NCBI GenBank assembly: GCA_003141715.1
Contig: PLNF01000094.1
Span: forward strand, 1 to 37,003
Direction of reading: 5' to 3'
Length of the DNA stretch: 37,003 nucleotides
From: Bacteroidales bacterium
Lineage (GTDB): Bacteria; Bacteroidota; Bacteroidia; Bacteroidales; VadinHA17
Part shown: piece after piece, positions 1 through 8,434 of the stretch
How positions within the stretch are numbered: position 1 is the first letter of the stretch
Layout: the number at the start of each line of letters is the position of its first letter
Notes under the pieces: generated by a model
Database searches by the model: none
What the model was told of the DNA's origin: nothing
Seen by the model: the letters and a program-made list of their open reading frames with translations, nothing else
Made by a program: the position numbers and the translations under genes

Positions 1-1
1 T

Positions 2-1789
2 TTAAGGATTAAGTTGATAGGAAGGACAGGCAATACAATGGCTATTGGTGCAAAGCTTGAATTGTGGGACAAGGGAAAATACCAGTTTACTGAGAACTTT
101 CTGACAAGAGGATATGCCTCTTCCGTTGATCCGATCGTTCACTTTGGCCTTGGGAATGATATTTCCATTGATTCAATAAAAGTTACCTGGCCGGCAACTC
201 GCTATACTTCAATTCTGAAAAATATTGCTGCCGATCAGACTCTTGAAATAAATGAAATGAATTCCATTCCTTCAAAGGCTGTGGTCAAAGTTTTGAAGAA
301 AAATGACCTGATGTTTAATAAGCGCGAAAATGTTATAAATTATGTACACGAACAAACAGATTTTGTCGATTTCGGACTCCCACAGAAAATAATACCGCAT
401 AAATTTTCACAGATTGGACCACGCATGGCAAAAGGAGATATTGATGGTGATGGCCGTGAAGATCTCATCATTGGTTCTACAAATAAGTTACCAACAACGG
501 TATTTCTAAGGAAGGGGAATGGATTTGAAGAAACTAAATTTGAAGGATTGACAACGCAAAAAGATTTTTCCGAATCAGATCTTGCGATTGTGGATATTGA
601 TAATGATGGCTATAATGATGTAGTTGCCGTCGCAGGCGGATATGAAAACAAAGATGAAAGCGAATACAAACATTATCTTTACGAAAATCACAATGGTACT
701 TTCACAAGAACCGACCTTCCTATTCCACCATTTCCTGCTTCAGTTGTGCGGGCATGCGACTTTAATCATGATGGTTATGTGGATTTGTTTGTTGGTTCAC
801 GGGTAAAAAAAGGAATGTTCCCATATGCTAACCATTCCTGGCTTATTATCAATGATAAAGGCAAACTGACCGTTAATGCTGCTTCACGTTTAGACCTTGG
901 AATGGTTACCGATGCAATCTGGACTGATTATGATAAAGATGGTTGGGAAGATTTACTTGTTGCAAGAGAATATAATTCTCTGGTGCTTCTTAAGAATATG
1001 AATGGGAAAGAACTTGTTCCTCAGAACATACCTGAACTGGAAACTCATCAAGGGATCTGGTCCTCTCTCGCTGTGGGGGATTTTAATAAAGATGGTTACG
1101 ATGACTATATCGCAGGTAATCTGGGTGATAATAACAGGTTTGACATAAGCGATATGTATCCCCTTCAAATTTATGCAGTTGATCTGGACAGGGACGGCAT
1201 CATAGATCCGCTGATGACTGCTTATTGGCCCGACAGATACGGCAAAATGACTGAGTACCCGGTCAATTATCTGGATGAACTCCAGGGCCAGTCAAATTTT
1301 TTTAAAATTAAGTTTAAGGATTATGTCACTTTTAGCTATGCCAGCATCGGAGATATGTTAGACGAAAATATATTGAAAAGAGTGGAGTTTAAACTTTTAG
1401 TAAATACTACTTCAAGTTACATCTTATGGAATGATAAAGGTAAATTCAGATGGGAGAAGCTGCCAAAAGCATTGCAGGTTTCACCGATCAAGAAGATGAT
1501 TGTTCAGGATTTTAATGGTGACGGTTATCCTGATGTTCTGGTTGGAGGCAATGATTATACTTATGATGTGGCTACCGGATACTATGACGCAAACAAGGGG
1601 ATAGTTTTATTGAATAAGGGTGAGAAGCAGGAAAAGGGAAAGCCGTCTTTTGATGTATTAAGCCCGTCTCAAAGTGGAATCTTGCTGCAGGGTATGGTAG
1701 AGTCATTACTCTATTTTAAAGGAGATACCTCTCTGGTTGTTGCTGGTTTCAACAGAGAGAAGGTTTCCGTGTTTGAACATGTCAAATAA
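2..1789 (+). CDS. UnbV/ASPIC and VCBS-repeat surface protein, 5' end outside window
   Basis: The frame is open from the window edge, so only the 3' part of the gene is present; the in-frame TTG at 14 and ATG at 38 are internal. The first ~80 residues look like a UnbV_ASPIC domain (GNTMAIGAKLELW, then FGLGND and TWPA). Seven calcium-loop type FG-GAP/VCBS repeats follow, with cores such as DIDGDGREDL, DIDNDGYND, DFNHDGYVDL, DYDKDGWEDL, DFNKDGYDDY, DLDRDGIID and DFNGDGYPDV. This order matches the large CRTAC1-like proteins of Bacteroidota, which usually carry further VCBS repeats before the ASPIC domain and a signal peptide or lipobox at the missing N-terminus. It probably sits at the cell surface and forms a beta-propeller; the ligand is unknown. 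Its stop lies one base from the 3' end of the convergent gene at 1791. Confidence 0.88.
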   Translation, partial: LRIKLIGRTGNTMAIGAKLELWDKGKYQFTENFLTRGYASSVDPIVHFGLGNDISIDSIKVTWPATRYTSILKNIAADQTLEINEMNSIPSKAVVKVLKKNDLMFNKRENVINYVHEQTDFVDFGLPQKIIPHKFSQIGPRMAKGDIDGDGREDLIIGSTNKLPTTVFLRKGNGFEETKFEGLTTQKDFSESDLAIVDIDNDGYNDVVAVAGGYENKDESEYKHYLYENHNGTFTRTDLPIPPFPASVVRACDFNHDGYVDLFVGSRVKKGMFPYANHSWLIINDKGKLTVNAASRLDLGMVTDAIWTDYDKDGWEDLLVAREYNSLVLLKNMNGKELVPQNIPELETHQGIWSSLAVGDFNKDGYDDYIAGNLGDNNRFDISDMYPLQIYAVDLDRDGIIDPLMTAYWPDRYGKMTEYPVNYLDELQGQSNFFKIKFKDYVTFSYASIGDMLDENILKRVEFKLLVNTTSSYILWNDKGKFRWEKLPKALQVSPIKKMIVQDFNGDGYPDVLVGGNDYTYDVATGYYDANKGIVLLNKGEKQEKGKPSFDVLSPSQSGILLQGMVESLLYFKGDTSLVVAGFNREKVSVFEHVK

Positions 1790-1790
1790 G

Positions 1791-2333
1791 CTATTCAATT
1801 CTTACCAGATCACCCATCCTGTATTTATATTTTACCACCTCTTTACAAACTGAACAATTGCGTAAAGGCGAATTACGTGAGTGCGTAAAAATTTCAGCCG
1901 TTATTACTCTGTCTTTAATTCCCAGAATCTTCATATCAGCTTCAATTGACCTGTTCAGCACCAGTTTTCCATCTGTATTAATAAGTATCAGAGATTCAGG
2001 CATTTCTATATATCCGTTAAATAAAGAGATAGTAATTATTGCATCTTCATTTGCATCATCATCAATTAGTCCGATTACAATTTTTGAAGGGTCTATGACG
2101 TATCTTATCTGATAAGCATTTGGTGCGACATAATTAACCTGCTTGTCGACAACAGTAACAATACCATCCTGTGCAACTGTTTCTTTTGGTTCATTAAATT
2201 TATCCATTGCATATTTGATTGCAACATCCAATACTTCTTTCTTAATTAAGTTTTCGGATCTGGTTTTATTATCATTATGTGCACATGATAATAGCCAGGG
2301 GATAAGAAATACCATAAAAAAGCTCTTTTTCAT
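1791..2333 (-). CDS. Small lipoprotein, function unknown
   Basis: The protein is about 180 residues and begins with a lipoprotein signal (MKKSFFMVFLIPWLLSC), placing the acylated Cys near residue 17. The ATG at 2333 is preferred over an upstream in-frame TTG at 2342 because it gives a standard signal peptide. The mature part is mixed alpha/beta with many Ile and Asp residues. Its middle (QIRYVIDPSKIVIGLIDDD) and its C-terminal CSVC pair give no family I recognise. It is the last gene of a three-gene minus-strand operon, 10 bases after the preceding lipoprotein gene and downstream of the ankyrin/barrel protein, so a shared envelope role is likely but not shown. Confidence 0.75.
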   Translation of the reverse strand: MKKSFFMVFLIPWLLSCAHNDNKTRSENLIKKEVLDVAIKYAMDKFNEPKETVAQDGIVTVVDKQVNYVAPNAYQIRYVIDPSKIVIGLIDDDANEDAIITISLFNGYIEMPESLILINTDGKLVLNRSIEADMKILGIKDRVITAEIFTHSRNSPLRNCSVCKEVVKYKYRMGDLVRIE

Positions 2334-2343
2334 AACTTTCAAA

Positions 2344-2763
2344 TTACTTAGTATATTTCAGCCTGAGATCTATACTCTTGTCATAAACAAAATAACAAGG
2401 ATCGTCACACTGTGTTTTATCATATCTGACTCTTGGAGTAGCTGAATCAATCACGATGTAATAATTATCATGTATATAATAAGTAGCTGTAACAGTATAT
2501 TTTTTATTCAGCGTTACCGGAATTGTAGTCTGTGTCCCTGAAGTTTTGAATGAGCTATATAACACACTGTCTTCGATATTGCCTTCATAAACATTAATTT
2601 GTGTTTCAAGGCCAAAATTTGCTAAATCCATCTTCACTTCAAGATCGGTTTTTATCGGTTCATCAGCTGTGCAATCGGGGCATTTGACAATAAGACCCTG
2701 ATCTTCACATGAAAAGCATAAAATAAATGCAAATACCAGGAATATTTTGGTTGTAATTTTCAT
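2344..2763 (-). CDS. Small lipoprotein, function unknown
   Basis: This is a 139-residue lipoprotein whose signal (MKITTKIFLVFAFILCFSC) places the acylated Cys near residue 19. I chose the ATG at 2763, which lies 8 bases after the preceding stop, instead of an in-frame GTG at 2781 that would overlap that gene. The mature chain starts with a CPDC pair. It continues as a beta-rich stretch (VKMDLANFGLETQINVYEG, then TTIPVTLNKKYTVTATYY) resembling a small immunoglobulin-like or transthyretin-like fold, and ends with a second Cys pair (CDDPC). It is the middle gene of the operon with the ankyrin/barrel protein. No function can be named. Confidence 0.75.
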   Translation of the reverse strand: MKITTKIFLVFAFILCFSCEDQGLIVKCPDCTADEPIKTDLEVKMDLANFGLETQINVYEGNIEDSVLYSSFKTSGTQTTIPVTLNKKYTVTATYYIHDNYYIVIDSATPRVRYDKTQCDDPCYFVYDKSIDLRLKYTK

Positions 2764-2771
2764 AACATTAA

Positions 2772-4223
2772 TTAGTACCACTTTAGTGTTTTCCCCTTTG
2801 TTCTTGCATTATCGAAATAAAGATTGTATGAAGCTCCAAATCTTAACCATACAGGACCGATATGATAAAAATCAGAATTCATGTAATCGGCACCGAGCGA
2901 AAATGAAAGATCCTTCTTTGTCCATTTAAATGAGAAAGCCGGAATAACCATGAATTTATTTGGAGGTACAATTAAGGTCCCTTTAAGCTCATTTCCAAAA
3001 GCATAACCTGCTGACAGTGATGTTGAAAATTCAAAATTGCCTCGGAAAGGATAATCGGTAAGGGAAAAATCTTTAAACAATCCTGCATAAACAACCGAGC
3101 CTTTATTCATGTACTGATAGAACATATGTTCAGATTGTTTAAGCAAAACCCTTGTATACCATAATTTAATATCACACCCCAAAATAATTCCTCCGTTCAG
3201 ATATGGTTCCTTGAATGAAAGACTTGCTCCGGTATAAATATCATGTAGAAAAAACCTGGAGGAGGCCATCATATCTACCTGGTCAATTTCATACTTAATC
3301 TTCCCGGGAATCTTATTGTCTTCAAGGATCTTGAGGATATCTTTTCTACGGTATTTTGATGCTACACTATAAGGATTTATAGCATTACTTCCCTGGCTAG
3401 CCCATTTGTTGCCGATTTTAAGCAGATATTCTGTTGCATCTCTTTGATCAGCAATTATAGTAAGCGCCAGGGCATTGTGATTCGAAGTATTAGTTGCATA
3501 AATATCTACGCCTTTACTAAAGAGAAGCCGCATTATCAAAGTATCACCATTCATGGCAGCCATCAGAAAAGGCGTATAACCTTCATTATCTCTTGCCTCC
3601 AGATTGGCACCTTTCTGAATCAGAAGATCCGCAATATCAGCATAACCCGCCCATATTGATGCCAGTAGAGGTGTAGATCCTTCAATTGTCTTTTTATCTA
3701 TCGAAGCTTCATAATAAAGGAGCATGTCGACAGTCTGAAAGTATCCGTATACTGATGCATAATGAAGAGACGTAGCACCATATTTGTCAGTAGCATCAAT
3801 ATCAGCTCCGGCTCTTATCAGGGCTTCGGCAATTTCTGCATTCTGATTTTTTACAGCCATAAGAAGCGGAGTTACCTGCTGTGTCGTCACCTTATTTACA
3901 TCTGAACCGTAATCAATGAGTATCTTAGCAACATCAGTCTGGTTGTTGGAAACCGCAAAAACGAGAGGTGTGGCGCCTTGATCAGTTTCTGCAAATACAT
4001 CGGCTCCATTCTGGATAAGACGGTTTATTTCCAGGGTGTATCCTTTAGAAGCAGCAATCATCAGGTTGTAGTCGATTGCACCCTTATAAAATTCTGGAAT
4101 ATAATCAGTTGTATCATATGATGCTGTATCAGGTTTTGTAACTTGTGAATGCACACCTCCTGATATGAATAGTAGTGTCAGTGCAAAAAGAATCCGTATA
4201 TTTTGTAGCCTAATTGACAGCAT
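2772..4223 (-). CDS. Secreted ankyrin-repeat protein with C-terminal beta-barrel-like domain
   Basis: The 483-residue protein has an N-terminal signal peptide (hydrophobic ILFALTLLFISGG, cut near HSQ). Residues about 50-300 hold seven or so ankyrin repeats, recognisable by GATPLVFAV, VTPLLMAV, GATSLHYAS, GSTPLLASI and GYTPFLMAA, each with the usual ILIDYGSDV-type second helix. From about residue 315 the sequence changes to alternating aromatic and polar strands typical of an outer-membrane barrel (GASLSFKEPYLNGGIILG, FEFSTSLSAGYAFG, WLRFGASYNLYF), ending KWY. An export signal, ankyrin repeats and a barrel in one chain is uncommon; the repeats would face the periplasm or the surface. It leads an operon with two lipoproteins. 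A CAAAGTTA box (TAACTTTG on the coding strand) lies at 4230-4237, leaving a very short leader. Confidence 0.82.
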   Translation of the reverse strand: MLSIRLQNIRILFALTLLFISGGVHSQVTKPDTASYDTTDYIPEFYKGAIDYNLMIAASKGYTLEINRLIQNGADVFAETDQGATPLVFAVSNNQTDVAKILIDYGSDVNKVTTQQVTPLLMAVKNQNAEIAEALIRAGADIDATDKYGATSLHYASVYGYFQTVDMLLYYEASIDKKTIEGSTPLLASIWAGYADIADLLIQKGANLEARDNEGYTPFLMAAMNGDTLIMRLLFSKGVDIYATNTSNHNALALTIIADQRDATEYLLKIGNKWASQGSNAINPYSVASKYRRKDILKILEDNKIPGKIKYEIDQVDMMASSRFFLHDIYTGASLSFKEPYLNGGIILGCDIKLWYTRVLLKQSEHMFYQYMNKGSVVYAGLFKDFSLTDYPFRGNFEFSTSLSAGYAFGNELKGTLIVPPNKFMVIPAFSFKWTKKDLSFSLGADYMNSDFYHIGPVWLRFGASYNLYFDNARTKGKTLKWY

Positions 4224-4406
4224 AGATTACAAAGTTAATTTTTTGATTCTTTTTTTAAAATAAACCTTTACAGATTATTAATAATTTCACAGGGGGTAAT
4301 GTCTGTACATCAACACAAATCGTGTGCCAGAGAGGCTAAAAACCTGATTTATTAACCAAAATTGGAATTTTTATAGTAATCTTGACGGGGGAATAGGAAT
4401 ACTTTT

Positions 4407-4414
4407 TATTTTTG
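4407..4414 (+). promoter_or_regulatory. Putative -7 box (TATTTTTG) for the serine hydrolase gene
   Basis: The box is a perfect match to the Bacteroidota -7 consensus TAnnTTTG. It ends only four bases before the GTG at 4419 and 16 bases before an in-frame TTG at 4431. If the box is used, transcription would begin near 4420, which favours the TTG or a leaderless GTG start. No good TTTG -33 element is seen at the usual distance, so this remains tentative. Confidence 0.38.
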
Positions 4415-4418
4415 TCTG

Positions 4419-5750
4419 GTGAAAAATGAATTGGAGTTGATAAGAAAAAGTAAAATATTGCTGGTTACACTCTTGTTATTATTTGTGAGTTCTAATCCCG
4501 GGGCAAAAGAAAACAGTTTTGTCCTTATTGATAAGCTTGTACCAAATAATGTCCGACTGACGAATAGTATCTCATCAGGGAATGAGTTCGCCGGTGTTGA
4601 AAAAACTGTTAATGCCTTTTTAAGAAAGTGGTCAATAGCAGGTGCTTCAATAGCTATCGCCAAAGATGGGAAACTGATTTTTGCCCGGGGATTTGGATAT
4701 GCCGATACTGCATCAAAGACTGAAACTCAACCATATAGCCAATTCAGAATTGCAAGTATTTCAAAACTGGTTACAGCTGTTGGCATTATGAAGCTTCAGG
4801 AAGAGAGAAAGCTGGCTCTGACCGATAGTGTTTTTGGTTCCAGAGGAATTCTGAATGATCCATACTACGGGGAACCTAAAGACAAGAGAGTCTACAGAAT
4901 AAACGTTGCCGAACTCCTTAGCCATGAAGCCGGATGGACGCAGCGTTATGGAGATCAGATGTTTATGCCTTTGGTGGTAGCGGAAAAGATGGGAGTAAAA
5001 CCCCCTGTTGACACAAAAGCTATTGTGAAATTTGCCCTTGAGAAAAGACTCCATTATACACCCGGAACAGGAAAGGCATATTCAAATCTTGGCTACAGTA
5101 TACTAGGTCTGGTGATAGAAAAAGTATCAGGCATGTCATATGAAGATTTTTGCCGGAAGACAATTCTTGAACCTCTCGGCATTTATGACATGAAAATTGC
5201 CGGGAATCTTCCTTCAGAGAAAGCTCCTTTCGAAGTTACTTACTACGAACCTGCCGATGTTTTACTGAAACCATCAATATATGGGACAGGCGAGATGGTG
5301 ACCCCCAGTTATGGAGGGAATGATATAAAAGCTCTTGGAGGAGCTGGAGCATGGGTTGCAACCGCTCCGGATCTTATGCGATTATTACTGGCTATTGATG
5401 GTTTTAAAACTCCTCCGGATATTCTTACCGATCAAAGTATCAGATTTATGACAGATATTGATAATGGGTTTGCACCGGTAGGATGGAAGGGGACAGTTTT
5501 AGACGGTACGTGGTGGCGAACCGGTTCCTTTCCTGGCAGCGCCGGTATGATGAAACGACAATCTGATGGAATATCCTGGGTTGTTCTCTTCAATTCAAGC
5601 GCCTGGAATGGTCCTGAAATATACTCCTATATCAGTAACATGATGTACCGTGTAATATCAAAAATAGACCCATGGCCTGAATATGACCTTTTCAGCTATT
5701 CCCTGCCAATACCTCTGAAGACAACTTTAACTGAATATTTGAGCAGGTAG
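4419..5750 (+). CDS. Serine hydrolase, beta-lactamase family (PF00144 / S12)
   Basis: This exported serine hydrolase of 443 residues belongs to the class C beta-lactamase/penicillin-binding-like family. After a hydrophobic signal (KILLVTLLLLFVSS), the catalytic SxxK motif is SISK (Ser113/Lys116), the second motif is YSN (Tyr221-Asn223), and the third is RTG (367-369), where KTG or HTG is common. The family includes D-aminopeptidases, esterases and carboxypeptidases as well as beta-lactamases, so the substrate cannot be assigned and resistance should not be assumed. The start is uncertain: GTG 4419 gives an MKN-type N-terminus, but a -7 box at 4407 would suit TTG 4431 better; the ATG at 4426 is out of frame. 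The truncated SRAP gene follows after two bases. Confidence 0.85.
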   Translation: MKNELELIRKSKILLVTLLLLFVSSNPGAKENSFVLIDKLVPNNVRLTNSISSGNEFAGVEKTVNAFLRKWSIAGASIAIAKDGKLIFARGFGYADTASKTETQPYSQFRIASISKLVTAVGIMKLQEERKLALTDSVFGSRGILNDPYYGEPKDKRVYRINVAELLSHEAGWTQRYGDQMFMPLVVAEKMGVKPPVDTKAIVKFALEKRLHYTPGTGKAYSNLGYSILGLVIEKVSGMSYEDFCRKTILEPLGIYDMKIAGNLPSEKAPFEVTYYEPADVLLKPSIYGTGEMVTPSYGGNDIKALGGAGAWVATAPDLMRLLLAIDGFKTPPDILTDQSIRFMTDIDNGFAPVGWKGTVLDGTWWRTGSFPGSAGMMKRQSDGISWVVLFNSSAWNGPEIYSYISNMMYRVISKIDPWPEYDLFSYSLPIPLKTTLTEYLSR

Positions 5751-5752
5751 TC

Positions 5753-5974
5753 ATGTGTTTTGCCGTATATGTTAACCTTATAAGGGAGGAATTTGAAAAC
5801 CGATACGGTGCCACCTTAATCGATCCTGACAAATACAAGCCAGGTTATTATTATCATGCTTTCAGTCTCCCGGAGATACCAGCCATCTGTTCGGGAAATC
5901 CTTCAGGAATTCAACTCTTAAAGTGGGGATTGATACCGGCATGGACTAAAAGTATTGACGATGCGAAACCATAA
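5753..5974 (+). pseudogene. Truncated SRAP (YedK/HMCES-type) gene, N-terminal third only
   Basis: The 73 codons encode the start of a SOS-response-associated peptidase, the family that shields abasic sites by a covalent bond through Cys2. The protein begins MCFAVYVN, so the catalytic Cys2 is present, and it reaches the conserved LKWGLIPAWTK segment. A stop then ends it, where the family normally continues with the NARSET motif and about 150 more residues. No NARSET-like sequence appears in any frame between the stop and the convergent tonB-like gene, whose 3' end is at 6000. The catalytic Asn, Glu and His are therefore missing and the product should be inactive. The gene lies two bases after the serine hydrolase stop and is probably co-transcribed. 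Confidence 0.8.
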
Positions 5975-5999
5975 GCCCCTGATTAATGACCGTCTACCT

Positions 6000-6752
6000 T
6001 TATTGCGCCACAAACTGATAGGTCAGCATACCAAGCTGAATCCTGGGTGAATTGACATCAGGATTAAATCTGGATAGCAGGGCTGTATTTACTGCTGTTT
6101 CAATAAGACATGGATCTGAAGCAGTACTTTCTCTATCAACGACTTGTGCCTTCTGGACAATTCCATTCTGGTCGACTTCAATTGACAGAACAACTGTGCC
6201 TGATCCCTCACATTTATAGATCGGGATTGGCAGATAGAGGTGATTACGGCCAATCAGGTCATAATATATTCTTGTCGGACCTTTGTAATTTGCAGCCATT
6301 TCCTGTGACGGACTGGGCTTAACTTTCTCTTTCTCTCTAATTGTATCTTTTTCAAGTGTAAGGTTTTCATCTCCCTTGGATTCATTCAGTTTTTTTTGTT
6401 CATCAATATAATTATCAACTCCCAGTTTGCCGCTTTTTATAAGCTCCTCCTTGACCTTGTCTATATAATCGGAAGGATTTATCTTTTCAGTAGATTTGCT
6501 GGAAAGATTTCTGGCGATATTGAGCATCTCCTCATCCCCTTTGAGGACTTTTTCAACAGATGTTGCAGGTACCTCAATAATCTTTTCCTTTTTTGTCACA
6601 GGCATTGCTTCAGGTGCAAGCTCTACTTGATATTCTGCTGCTAGAACTTTCTGTAATGACCTAAGCTGTAATGACATGAATATTATTCCGGCTATCAGAT
6701 GAATAATTAGTGTACCCAGAATACCAGCCTGTTTCCCTTTATTTTTTCTCAT
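6000..6752 (-). CDS. TonB-like energy transducer
   Basis: The 250-residue protein has one N-terminal membrane anchor (about residues 9-29, AGILGTLIIHLIAGIIFMSL) after a short basic stretch. A charged Lys/Glu-rich periplasmic linker follows, roughly residues 45-160. The C-terminal domain of about 90 residues is TonB-like (GSGTVVLSIEVDQNGIVQKA, then ALLSRFNPD). TonB proteins pass ion-gradient energy from ExbB/ExbD to outer-membrane receptors. No exbB, exbD or TonB-dependent receptor is nearby, so the partner is unknown. The linker is Glu/Lys-rich, not Pro-rich, and the His within the anchor (LIIHLIAG) fits TonB-type anchors. It converges on the SRAP remnant, with 25 bases between stops. Confidence 0.78.
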   Translation of the reverse strand: MRKNKGKQAGILGTLIIHLIAGIIFMSLQLRSLQKVLAAEYQVELAPEAMPVTKKEKIIEVPATSVEKVLKGDEEMLNIARNLSSKSTEKINPSDYIDKVKEELIKSGKLGVDNYIDEQKKLNESKGDENLTLEKDTIREKEKVKPSPSQEMAANYKGPTRIYYDLIGRNHLYLPIPIYKCEGSGTVVLSIEVDQNGIVQKAQVVDRESTASDPCLIETAVNTALLSRFNPDVNSPRIQLGMLTYQFVAQ

Positions 6753-6843
6753 ACACTGCGAAATTATAAATTATTACTTTTGTATCTCTATAAGTACCAT
6801 TTAATAATTTATGAGTATCGGCTATTTATAATAATATAACAAA

Positions 6844-6876
6844 AGATTCCTCGATTGCGCTCGGAATGAGGAATCT
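6844..6876. repeat. Palindromic dispersed-repeat-like unit, copy 1
   Basis: Nine-base arms AGATTCCTC (6844-6852) and GAGGAATCT (6868-6876) flank a 15-base GC-richer centre. The unit resembles the inverse of the sequence at 20688-20723, sharing GATTCCTC and CGGAATGA. It lies in the 234-base gap between the divergent tonB-like and nitroreductase genes; nothing else recognisable is in that gap. Confidence 0.6.
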
Positions 6877-6986
6877 CAACTCGAATTGCAAAATGCAAGA
6901 AATGAGAGAGAGTTTATCACGAAGTAACACTAAGGGAAAGACCTATTAAAATAAAATTGAAAATAAATCAAGATAAATGATATATT

Positions 6987-7565
6987 ATGAAAAAAGAATT
7001 AATCCTTGAGATCATCCAGGAAAGGTGGAGCCCTTACTCATTTTCTTCAATACCTGTTGAAGGATTTAAATTGAAAGCAATGTTCGAAGCTGCAGCCTAT
7101 GCTCCTTCATGCAATAATGAACAACCGTGGGTATTCGTTTTCTCAACTCAGGAGGAAAAAAAGGTTTTCAATGATTATATAGGATTCCTTGCAGATGGAA
7201 ATAAAGTGTGGGCCAGGCATGCTTATGCACTCGTAATAAGTATGACACGAACTAAATTCTCATATAATGGCAAACCAAACCGATATGCTTTTCACGATAC
7301 CGGCATGGCTGTAAACAACCTTCTGTTGCAGGCTCTTGCTTTGGATATTTATGTTCACCAGATGGGAGGCTATTCAATAGAAAAGGTTAAGGAATACTTC
7401 AAATTAGGAGATGATATTGAGCCTGTGGCAATGATGGCAGTGGGATATCTTGGTGATGGATCTTTGCTTACTCCTGAACTGTTAAAGAGGGATGAGATGC
7501 GAAGACCGAGGAAATCAGTTAATGAATTTGTATATAAAAACTACCTCTCTCATCTCGCTTTCTAG
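6987..7565 (+). CDS. Nitroreductase-family FMN protein
   Basis: A 192-residue cytoplasmic member of the nitroreductase-like FMN-dependent family. The phosphate-binding N-terminal motif is RWSPYSF (residues 13-19). It is followed by AAAYAPSCNNEQPWVFV (about 36-51), the segment that lies over the flavin. HDTGMAVNNLLLQA (near 110) matches the conserved helix, and the C-terminal AVGYLGDG is also typical. Members reduce nitroaromatics, quinones or enals with NAD(P)H, and the natural substrate cannot be read from sequence. It is a single gene with an AT-rich leader and no obvious promoter box. The next gene, at 7579, converges on it. Confidence 0.88.
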   Translation: MKKELILEIIQERWSPYSFSSIPVEGFKLKAMFEAAAYAPSCNNEQPWVFVFSTQEEKKVFNDYIGFLADGNKVWARHAYALVISMTRTKFSYNGKPNRYAFHDTGMAVNNLLLQALALDIYVHQMGGYSIEKVKEYFKLGDDIEPVAMMAVGYLGDGSLLTPELLKRDEMRRPRKSVNEFVYKNYLSHLAF

Positions 7566-7578
7566 TTAAAGGAGAAGA

Positions 7579-8277
7579 TTATTTACTATCGCTGTCAGAC
7601 TTTTTAATCTTTTTTCTGACCTTGGGTTTGACAGGTTTATTGAACTTTTGATTTTTAAATAGTCCGTTTTTTATCCCATTAATGAATTTCGCCCAGGCAA
7701 ATGGATTAAGAAGGTTGTTGATCGGGTATTGTCCCCTCGTGGACATAGCACTGAAATTCTGTTCCATAGCATATCTGTAACCAGCTTCAGGAGAGACTTT
7801 GTAATTCCCCTGATTCGCTATTGCCACATAAATTGAGGCGATATTATCATTCATGTTTTCAACAATCGGATCAACAGGTCGTGCCTTGGTTATATCTTTA
7901 ATAAAATCACTGTAATTTTTCCATGGCATGATGTTCACTTCTTTAATTTGAATAGTATCTATGTCCAAAGCTATATCAACTTCACAATGCCTTTCTTCGA
8001 ATGTTCCAGGAATTATTGTATGATATCTTTTAAATCCTAAAGCTCTGAAGAAAATAGTATCCCCCGGGGTACTGGTAATAGAATAGATTCCGGTTCTTTC
8101 ACTAAGTGTCCCCTTTTTAAACTTTTTAGAGACAACAGCAACACCAAATACAGGCTTATACGACTTATCTGTAATTATTCCGCTAACCTGAACGTATTTC
8201 ACATTTTCAATTGTCTGGCCATAATTGGCAGAAACAGCAAGGATGAAAAGTATGATTGTACAAAAAAGTTTATTCAA
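7579..8277 (-). CDS. Secreted CarboxypepD_reg-like protein
   Basis: The protein has 232 residues with a signal peptide (MNKLFCTIILFILAVSANYGQ). Residues about 30-110 form a CarboxypepD_reg-like (PF13715-type) beta-sandwich, recognised by VSGIITDKSYKPVFGVAVVS, then SERTGIYSI and FFRALGFKRY. In Bacteroidota this domain often precedes TonB-dependent receptors, but here it is followed only by a predicted helical region (KNYSDFIKDITKARP). A strongly basic tail ends the chain (KPVKPKVRKKIKK, then SDSDSK). The product is probably periplasmic or outer-membrane associated with unknown function. It is divergent from iorA across a 157-base gap. Confidence 0.75.
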   Translation of the reverse strand: MNKLFCTIILFILAVSANYGQTIENVKYVQVSGIITDKSYKPVFGVAVVSKKFKKGTLSERTGIYSITSTPGDTIFFRALGFKRYHTIIPGTFEERHCEVDIALDIDTIQIKEVNIMPWKNYSDFIKDITKARPVDPIVENMNDNIASIYVAIANQGNYKVSPEAGYRYAMEQNFSAMSTRGQYPINNLLNPFAWAKFINGIKNGLFKNQKFNKPVKPKVRKKIKKSDSDSK

Positions 8278-8389
8278 TTTTATAAGTTGTATTAAAATTA
8301 AATCAAATAGCGATGCAAAATAAACATTATTGAGTGTAACGATGAAATATTTAACTATATTTTAACGTGGTGTGTCAGAAGATTGGTTA

Positions 8390-8401
8390 TTATTCGAATA
8401 A
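8390..8401. promoter_or_regulatory. 12-bp perfect palindrome upstream of iorA
   Basis: TTATTCGAATAA is a perfect palindrome ending 33 bases before the iorA start, in the divergent 8278-8434 gap. Its position suits an operator acting near the iorAB transcription start. A chance AT-rich palindrome cannot be excluded. Confidence 0.3.
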
Positions 8402-8434
8402 CTCGATAACTTTAACTTTATTATAAAAGCATAT

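Noticed and set aside
14-1789. TTG at 14 or ATG at 38 as the real start of the UnbV/VCBS gene
   Set aside because: The frame is open to the window edge and the ASPIC domain has already begun, so the true start is upstream of the window.
4419-5750. Beta-lactam resistance gene
   Set aside because: The family motifs are present but are shared with esterases and peptidases; nothing in sequence or context supports resistance.
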